This document shows, in pieces, positions 1 to 4,016 of a DNA stretch of 5,023 nucleotides; within the stretch, counting starts at the first letter, position 1, and each line of letters begins with the position of its first letter. The stretch lies in assembly GCA_030668505.1 (NCBI GenBank), contig DAOUTV010000180.1, forward strand, positions 1-5,023, in the 5' to 3' direction. Position numbers and translations under genes: made by a program. A model generated the notes under the pieces. The model made no database searches and was not told the DNA's origin. It worked only from the letters and a program-made list of their open reading frames with translations. The stretch comes from Desulfobacterales bacterium. Its GTDB lineage: Bacteria > Desulfobacterota > Desulfobacteria > Desulfobacterales > C00003060.

Positions 1-232
1 AACAGGTTTTGGATTTTGGTCATTAGATATTCGAATTTGTTTCGAGCTTCGATATTCGAATTTCGGATTTATAATATCGCCTATGCGGGTACTGCGCAAT
101 CTCTGAAATTATGTCAGTTATTCCTGGGACATGACACTAGTTCTCAGGTCTCCATTTTACGACCTTCCAGCCATCCTTATAAAGTCCCTTGTACAATATA
201 TGGTATGCTTTCCTATAAGAGCTACAATATGT
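1..232. other. AT-rich non-coding stretch at left edge
   Basis: I see no supportable gene here. The first 70 bases are rich in TTCGAATTT-like words, including two exact copies of a 13-base direct repeat (26-38 and 51-63). I recall similar degenerate word-rich sequence as common intergenic filler in Desulfobacterota genomes. The rest (about 70-232) has no clear coding signature, RNA gene or strong terminator on either strand. A 72-codon open frame crosses it, but it begins in the repeat, has no Shine-Dalgarno sequence and reads as an atypical protein. Confidence 0.55.
26..63. repeat. 13-base direct repeat pair
   Basis: The word GATATTCGAATTT occurs exactly at 26-38 and again at 51-63, 25 bases apart start to start. 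Each copy contains the palindrome ATTCGAAT. The spacer (TTTCGAGCTTCG at 39-50, after one further base variant) is made of related words, so the whole segment looks like one degenerate repeat cluster. No function can be assigned. Confidence 0.7.
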
Positions 233-270
233 AATAAATTAATATAAATTAATATAAATTAACTTAAATT
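233..270. repeat. 10-base tandem AT repeat, about four copies
   Basis: The unit AATATAAATT is exact at 241-250 and 251-260. It is preceded by a shortened copy (AATAAATT, 233-240) and followed by a diverged copy (AACTTAAATT, 261-270). The period of 10 bases is close to one helical turn, so the A/T tracts fall on one face of the helix. This can bend DNA or act as an UP element for the promoter-like sequence starting three bases downstream. A further copy of ATTAATATAAAT lies at 298-309, also in register by a multiple of ten. Confidence 0.8.
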
Positions 271-272
271 GC

Positions 273-302
273 TTGACAACGTTGGCCTTTATGGGATATT
301 AA
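273..302 (+). promoter_or_regulatory. Possible sigma70-type promoter
   Basis: A perfect -35 hexamer TTGACA is at 273-278. Candidate -10 hexamers are TATTAA at 297-302 (18-base spacer) or GATATT at 295-300 (16-base spacer), both only partial matches. Phased AT repeats lie directly upstream, where an UP element would be. No gene follows for about 400 bases, so the transcript would be a long leader for the pil operon, a small RNA, or nothing. AT-rich DNA yields such matches by chance, which keeps confidence moderate. Confidence 0.4.
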
Positions 303-310
303 TATAAATA

Positions 311-461
311 CTCATCTATTTATCACTAATAAGTAAACAATGCGGGGATACCCAAATTTCCTCTCCCTCTCAATAGCCCTTCTAATAGGGCTGAAGGGTT
401 GTGCATGGGCACTAATTATAAAACGATGGGCCCTTTCAAAAGAGACCCTCAAGAAGATATA
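311..461. other. Intergenic stretch with short hairpins
   Basis: No gene is supported here. AGCCCT (375-380) pairs with AGGGCT (387-392) around a 6-base loop. CCCTTC (377-382) can alternatively pair with GAAGGG (393-398), so two stems compete. A small GTGC/GCAC hairpin follows at 401-412, then the palindrome GGGCCC at 428-433. None is followed by a T run, so they do not look like intrinsic terminators. They resemble the debris of palindromic intergenic repeats. Confidence 0.45.
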
Positions 462-595
462 GAGATCCCTTTGAAAATCACGTTTCTGGTCATTGCGAGG
501 AGCAACGCGACGCGGCAATCTGATTGATAATTCAATAAAATCGAGATTGCTTCGCTTTGCTCGCAATGACAAAAAGGGCCTTTTTCAAAGGTCTC
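462..595. repeat. Nested inverted repeat, MITE-like palindromic element
   Basis: The outer arms are CCTTTGAAAA (468-477) and TTTTCAAAGG (582-591), a perfect 10-base inverted pair, with GAGA (462-465) and TCTC (592-595) just outside. Inside lies a second inverted repeat: GTCATTGCGAG (489-499) with CTCGCAATGAC (560-570), and GCAATCT (515-521) with AGATTGC (544-550), around an AT-rich centre. I recall the inner word as a widely dispersed palindromic repeat of many bacterial genomes, often mis-annotated as small proteins containing HCE(R/Q)SEAI, which its reverse strand indeed encodes here. It encodes no transposase and would depend on one elsewhere. No target-site duplication is obvious. Confidence 0.75.
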
Positions 596-618
596 ATAGA
601 AATCCCCCAAAGTTTTCG

Positions 619-634
619 TGGCATATAGATTGCA
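619..634 (+). promoter_or_regulatory. Sigma54 (RpoN) -24/-12 promoter
   Basis: TGGCATA (619-625), four bases, then TTGCA (630-634) fits the consensus TGGCAYR-N4-TTGCW at every fixed position. The invariant GG (620-621) and GC (632-633) are separated by exactly 10 bases. Transcription would start near 645, giving an untranslated leader of about 60 bases before the HTH gene at 706. Sigma54 promoters need an AAA+ enhancer-binding activator. In type IV pilus systems this is often PilR, which is best known for driving pilA. I could not identify an upstream activator site. Its position just before an operon with no other good promoter supports it. Confidence 0.72.
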
Positions 635-664
635 TGTCAAAACAACATCTTAAACACCACAGAT

Positions 665-703
665 GGTAGCTTATCATTTATTCGGCTACTGGGAGACAGT
701 CTC
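665..703 (+). promoter_or_regulatory. Leader hairpin and palindrome over the SD of the HTH gene
   Basis: In the predicted leader, GTAGC (666-670) can pair with GCTAC (685-689) around a 14-base loop, ending just before the Shine-Dalgarno GGGAG (691-695). That sequence overlaps an 11-base perfect palindrome, GAGACAGTCTC (693-703), which ends two bases before the ATG at 706. As DNA it has the size and symmetry of an operator half-site pair and could be bound by the HTH protein encoded just downstream. As RNA its loop is too small to fold fully. Any regulatory role is inference. Confidence 0.35.
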
Positions 704-705
704 AG

Positions 706-903
706 ATGGGAAAAAATTCATTAAGACACATTCGCGAATCATTCTTGATGAGCAAGGCCGAACTGGCAAGAAAAGCCGGGGTGTCCCCTATCACCATTGA
801 CAGGATAGAAAAGGGATTGAGTTGCCGTATGGAGACCAAACGGAAGATCCTTTTAGCCCTTGGTTACAAGCTTTCTGAAAAAGACAAGGTATTCAGTGGC
901 TGA
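706..903 (+). CDS. Small XRE-family helix-turn-helix protein
   Basis: This 65-residue protein is almost wholly one Cro/CI-type DNA-binding domain. Residues 16-25 (SKAELARKAG) form the first helix of the motif, V26-S27 the turn, and 28-37 (PITIDRIEKG) the recognition helix. A final helix (about 44-52) precedes a charged tail. There is no effector domain. The ATG at 706 is chosen because GGGAG lies 10 bases upstream. The internal Met15 has no such site, although the core motif starts after it. The gene ends 9 bases before pilM, and its stop codon region supplies the pilM ribosome site. I recall similar small HTH proteins directly before pilM in Desulfobacterota. Its target is unknown: autoregulation of the operon is plausible but unproven. 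Confidence 0.85.
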   Translation: MGKNSLRHIRESFLMSKAELARKAGVSPITIDRIEKGLSCRMETKRKILLALGYKLSEKDKVFSG

Positions 904-912
904 GGATGCGAC

Positions 913-2004
913 ATGATTTTTGAAAGAAAGGAAAACCTCATAGGCCTGGACATTGGCTCCCGAACAATTAAGCTGGCTGAGGTGTTACAGACAAAAAAAG
1001 ATCGAATCTTACAAAAGTTCGGCATGGCTGACCTACCAAGAGATGCAATAGTGGAAGGTCGTATCAAAGAGCCAGCTGTAGTGTCCGATACAATCAAGGG
1101 CCTTATTGATGACTTAAAGGTCAAGGAACAGAATGTGGCCACCTCTGTTGCCGGTTATTCGGTTATCATCAAGAGGATCACAGTGGGAAAAGTGACAGAG
1201 GAGGAACTGCACGACAACATCCAATTTGAGGCTGAACAGTATATCCCATTTGATGTGCAGGACGTTAACATCGATTTTCACATTATTGGAGAACATGAAT
1301 CAAACCCGAATCAAATGCATGTGATGCTGGTCGCAGCCAAGAAGGAGATCATTGATGAGTATTCAGACGTTCTGGAAATGGCAAACCTGAATCCCTGCGT
1401 GATCGACGTTGACGCGTTTGCTCTGGAAAAGGTTTTTGAAGACAATTACCTGAACGAAGAAGGAAACATTGCCCTGATCGATATCGGGGCCAACAAGATG
1501 AATATAAACATCGTAAAAGAATATATGTCTGCCTTCACCCGAGATGTCTCTATTGGAGGCGAGCAGATTGTCCGAGATATTGCCTCCCGGTTTGAGTGTT
1601 CATTTGAGGAAGCCGAGGCTGTCATGCTGGGCAAGACGAAGGACAAGGCGCCTCAGAAAGAGGGCGAGACCAAGGACAAGGCTCCGAACAAGGAAGAGGT
1701 TCAGGAGATTGTTCGTTCCTTCACCTTAAGCTGGTGTAAGGAGCTTAGGCAGGCCATCGATTTTTACTATTCTACATATGCTGACGAGGACATCAAGAAG
1801 ATCATCCTGAGCGGTGGTGGCGCAATGGCCGAGGGATTATCCGGGCTTCTTTCAGCAGAGACTTCCTTGGACGTAGAGCTGTGTAATCCTTTCATTAACA
1901 TCAAGATAAACGAAAAAAATAACGATATAAACTATCTTAAAAAGATTGCCCCTCAAGCTGTGATCTGCATGGGCCTGGCATCAAGGAGTCTGTTCGACAA
2001 ATGA
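913..2004 (+). CDS. pilM: Type IV pilus assembly protein PilM
   Basis: PilM is the cytoplasmic, actin-like ATP-binding protein of the T4P alignment complex and docks on the N-terminal tail of PilN. The 363-residue product shows the FtsA/actin-like fold signatures: a phosphate-1 loop at 11-24 (GLDIGSRTIKLAEV), the family motif EAEQYIPF at 106-113, a phosphate-2 loop at 187-195 (ALIDIGANK) and the adenosine motif SGGGAMAEGL at 300-309. There is no signal peptide or membrane segment. GAGG at 902-905 gives a ribosome site 7 bases before the ATG. The gene overlaps pilN by four bases (ATGA), which suggests coupled translation. The oddity is a Lys/Glu-rich insert at about 241-262, made of two 11-residue copies (TKDKAP at 242-247 and 253-258). 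It sits in a loop between two helices, and the rest of the protein looks intact. Confidence 0.97.
   Translation: MIFERKENLIGLDIGSRTIKLAEVLQTKKDRILQKFGMADLPRDAIVEGRIKEPAVVSDTIKGLIDDLKVKEQNVATSVAGYSVIIKRITVGKVTEEELHDNIQFEAEQYIPFDVQDVNIDFHIIGEHESNPNQMHVMLVAAKKEIIDEYSDVLEMANLNPCVIDVDAFALEKVFEDNYLNEEGNIALIDIGANKMNINIVKEYMSAFTRDVSIGGEQIVRDIASRFECSFEEAEAVMLGKTKDKAPQKEGETKDKAPNKEEVQEIVRSFTLSWCKELRQAIDFYYSTYADEDIKKIILSGGGAMAEGLSGLLSAETSLDVELCNPFINIKINEKNNDINYLKKIAPQAVICMGLASRSLFDK
1636..1701 (+). repeat. 33-base in-frame tandem duplication inside pilM
   Basis: Two adjacent 33-base units (1636-1668 and 1669-1701) encode TKDKAPQKEGE and TKDKAPNKEEV. The copies differ at several bases, mostly towards the end of the unit, so the duplication is not recent. 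The period is a multiple of three and keeps the frame. The repeat sits between the helix ending EEAEAVMLG and the one starting VQEIVRSF, where a solvent-exposed loop would tolerate extra residues. Confidence 0.8.
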
Positions 2005-2564
2005 TCCGAATCAATCTATTGCCGGTTCGAGCCGCCCAAAAAAGGGAAAACATTCGACGGCAGGTATCCTATTTTTTGGGGTGTGTTATTCTTGTTGTCG
2101 TCGCCATGGCTTACTTTACGATTAGCCTGAACCGAAACATATCGAACCTGACTGTTGAGATAGAAGATGCCAAGAGCGAGCTTACGAAACTTCAGGCCAT
2201 CGTCAAAAGAGTTAATCAAATCAAGAAGGAACTTAATAAGCTTGAAGCGAAAATGGACGTCATAGCAAGGCTGGAGGCGAACCGCGCCGGCCCTGCTCGG
2301 ATCATGGATGCCCTTACCAGCCTGGTGGTGGCAGATAGGATGTGGCTGACTAAAATGTCTGAGGTCGGCGGGAAGATGAATCTTTCGGGGGTGGCCATGG
2401 ATAACAAGACCATCGCCGATTTTATGACCCGCCTTGAGAAGTCGCCTCACTTCAATGTGGTGGACCTCATATCCTCCACACAGGTCATGCTGGAGAAAGG
2501 CAAGAAGTTTAAGAAATTTACGATAGTCTGTCGGGTGTCGGGCAAAGGGCCGAAGGCCTCCTAG
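2001..2564 (+). CDS. pilN: Type IV pilus assembly protein PilN
   Basis: PilN is a bitopic inner-membrane protein that links cytoplasmic PilM to periplasmic PilO. The 187-residue product starts with the conserved PilM-binding tail IRINLLPVR (2-10), followed by a basic stretch, a single membrane helix at about 22-43, a coiled coil at about 45-95 rich in Glu/Lys heptads (KKELNKLEAKM), and a periplasmic ferredoxin-like domain to about 180. Its start codon overlaps the pilM stop (ATGA), with AAGGAG 12 bases upstream, so translation is probably coupled. Length and layout match the family. Six bases separate it from pilO. The short tail KGPKAS is unremarkable. Confidence 0.95.
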   Translation: MIRINLLPVRAAQKRENIRRQVSYFLGCVILVVVAMAYFTISLNRNISNLTVEIEDAKSELTKLQAIVKRVNQIKKELNKLEAKMDVIARLEANRAGPARIMDALTSLVVADRMWLTKMSEVGGKMNLSGVAMDNKTIADFMTRLEKSPHFNVVDLISSTQVMLEKGKKFKKFTIVCRVSGKGPKAS

Positions 2565-2570
2565 GGCGAT

Positions 2571-3194
2571 ATGGAAAAACTTTCAATACCAAGTTTGCCT
2601 TTTGACAAGATTGCGGCACTGAACCGAGTACACAGGATTGCTATCTGCGCAGGAACGTTCCTGCTACTTGTGGGGCTGTTTTTTTATTTAATCTATATGC
2701 CGAAGGCCGCCAGAATCAATGAGTTGAAGGAAGAATTCGATGGTCTTCAGGTCAGGCTGACGAAAGCAAGGACATCTGCAAAAGAGTTGGACAAATACCT
2801 GAGGAAATACAAAGAGGCACAAGGAAAGTTTAGGCTTGCCCTTCAACTTTTGCCGGACAAGAAAGAGATTCCGAGCCTGCTTGAGAACATATCAAAATCG
2901 GGTCTACGTTCAGGCCTGGAATTCCTTTTGTTCCAGCCAAAGCCAGAGGTCTTAAAGGGTTTTTATGCTGAGATTCCTGTAACTATAAAGGTAAAGGGCG
3001 GATATCACAACTTGGCTGTTTTTTTTGACCAAGTAGGACGACTTTCCAGAATCGTCAATATTTCCAATATCGAGATCAAGAGCGCAAAAGGTCCCAAGAA
3101 GGGCAGAAAATATCTGGCTGCATCATGCGTTGCGACCACGTTTCGATTTCTGGAACAGGCTCCAAAGGCCGAACAGGCAAAGAAGAAGAAATAG
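2571..3194 (+). CDS. pilO: Type IV pilus assembly protein PilO
   Basis: PilO pairs with PilN in the inner membrane and contacts PilP, helping align the platform with the secretin. The 207-residue protein has a short cytoplasmic N-terminus, one membrane helix at about 23-43 ending in YMP, a coiled coil at about 47-90, and the PilO periplasmic domain at about 92-192. That domain includes the typical LLPDKKEIPSLLENIS opening, the central EIPVTIKVKGGYHNLAVFF strand-helix, and RIVNI. The C-terminus (about 194-207) is a lysine-rich tail ending KKKK. The ribosome site is weak (AGGG overlapping the pilN stop), so expression probably depends on coupling. Two T runs (T7 at 2679-2685, T8 at 3019-3026) are in frame and leave the gene intact. 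Confidence 0.95.
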   Translation: MEKLSIPSLPFDKIAALNRVHRIAICAGTFLLLVGLFFYLIYMPKAARINELKEEFDGLQVRLTKARTSAKELDKYLRKYKEAQGKFRLALQLLPDKKEIPSLLENISKSGLRSGLEFLLFQPKPEVLKGFYAEIPVTIKVKGGYHNLAVFFDQVGRLSRIVNISNIEIKSAKGPKKGRKYLAASCVATTFRFLEQAPKAEQAKKKK

Positions 3195-3218
3195 GCAATA
3201 GGGGAAAAAGGGGCTGAT

Positions 3219-4016
3219 ATGACAATTACAGCCGGCGCTCGCAGCTTGCTCCTCGGGTTGACCCTGATTCTGTTCGCTGTAGCAGGGTGCGGAAATGGTT
3301 CAGAATCGGAGCCTCCCAAGCAACCGGCAGTGCTTCGAAAAAAGATAGCCATGCCCAAGAAGCAGCCCCCCCAAGCCGTGAAACCTGAAGAGAGGGTGGC
3401 CGCCAAGGAGAAGGTTTCCGAGGCCAAGGAGAAGCTTTCTGAAACCAAGGAGCAGCCCCCCCAAGCCGTGAAACCCGAGGAGGGGGAAACCAAAGAGAAG
3501 GTTTCCGAGACCAAGTCCGCGACCAAGCCTCCTTTGCAACAGGCCAAGGCGGAGCCGCTGATGCCTGAGAAGAAGCCCATGGTCCAGCGGGCCAAAACGA
3601 GCCCCAAGCTACCTGCTGAACAGGCCGGGAAACAGCCAATATATAGTCCGAAAGGTAAAACCGATCCTTTTCAGCCCCTTTTTGCAACAGAATCTCAACG
3701 TATGGCTCCTGCCGGGAAAGGTGGGAAGAAAGAAAAAAGGCCTCCTCTCACACCGCTTCAAAGATTAGATCTGGGCCAGCTGAAACTCGTAGGCATTATC
3801 GTCTCTCCTAGTGGGAACAAGGCCATAGTCGAAGAGCCCTCCGGAAAAGGATATGTTATCACCACGGGAACATATATTGGTAGGAATTTTGGACGTGTGA
3901 AACAAATACTCTATGACAGAGTCATCATTGAAGAACACGCTGAGGGTTTTGCTTGGGAAGAGCTGATACCTCAAACAACTGAATTGAGACTTCAGAAAAG
4001 GTCGGGCAATGTATAA
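3219..4016 (+). CDS. pilP: Type IV pilus lipoprotein PilP
   Basis: PilP is a lipoprotein that bridges the PilNO dimer and the N-terminal domains of PilQ. The signal peptide (1-23) ends in a lipobox, VAGC, with Cys24 as the lipidated residue and Gly at +2. A long disordered linker rich in Lys, Glu and Pro (about 30-140) includes two roughly 30-residue repeats (49-78 and 79-105). The PilP signature YSPKGKTDPFQPLF follows at 142-155. The compact beta domain spans about 177-258 with LVGIIV, KAIVEEPSGKGYVITTGTYIGRNFG and VIIEEH. At 265 residues it is much longer than the roughly 170-180 usual for the family, the excess being the linker. AAGGGG at 3208-3213 lies 5 bases before the ATG. It overlaps pilQ by 8 bases. 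Confidence 0.94.
   Translation: MTITAGARSLLLGLTLILFAVAGCGNGSESEPPKQPAVLRKKIAMPKKQPPQAVKPEERVAAKEKVSEAKEKLSETKEQPPQAVKPEEGETKEKVSETKSATKPPLQQAKAEPLMPEKKPMVQRAKTSPKLPAEQAGKQPIYSPKGKTDPFQPLFATESQRMAPAGKGGKKEKRPPLTPLQRLDLGQLKLVGIIVSPSGNKAIVEEPSGKGYVITTGTYIGRNFGRVKQILYDRVIIEEHAEGFAWEELIPQTTELRLQKRSGNV
3361..3540 (+). repeat. About 90-base tandem repeat in the pilP linker
   Basis: The segment starting AGCAGCCCCCCCAAGCCGTG recurs exactly 90 bases later (3361 and 3451), and the next bases differ at only a few positions. GAGAAGGTTTCCGAG (3408-3422) recurs at 3495-3509, 87 bases away, so the second unit has lost one codon; it decays towards its end. The first unit itself contains a 7-residue repeat, KEKVSEA/KEKLSET. 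All changes keep the reading frame. Each long unit has an identical C7 run (3366-3372 and 3456-3462). Confidence 0.88.

Noticed and set aside
189..219. TTGTAC...TATAAG as a promoter
   Set aside because: The spacer is 19 bases and the -35 match is poor. In AT-rich DNA this is expected by chance.
16..234. 72-codon open frame on the + strand, with a short stretch (LFLGHDTSS) faintly like the end of tyrosine recombinases
   Set aside because: It starts inside a repeat-rich segment, has no ribosome site, and the resemblance is only a few residues without the catalytic Arg or Tyr context.
571..585. AAAAAG/CTTTTT hairpin as an intrinsic terminator
   Set aside because: The stem is almost all A-T with a three-base loop and lies within the palindromic repeat. 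It would be too weak to terminate transcription.
312..640. Two overlapping minus-strand open frames containing RAKRSN and HCEQSEAI peptides
   Set aside because: These peptides are translations of the palindromic repeat itself and are a familiar source of false small proteins. No ribosome site or conserved domain is visible.
1..705. CRISPR array, tRNA or riboswitch in the upstream region
   Set aside because: No regularly spaced long repeats, no cloverleaf with a TTC arm, and no recognisable riboswitch core were found on either strand.
663..800. 45-codon + strand frame starting at the ATG at 663
   Set aside because: It overlaps the HTH gene in another frame, lacks a ribosome site and its product looks random.
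3005..3687. Long minus-strand open frames of 150-200 codons opposite pilP
   Set aside because: They are shadows of the low-complexity pilP linker, with Ser/Phe/Leu/Gly-rich repeats produced by the reverse complement of Lys/Glu/Pro codons. The + strand product has a clear family fold and lipobox.
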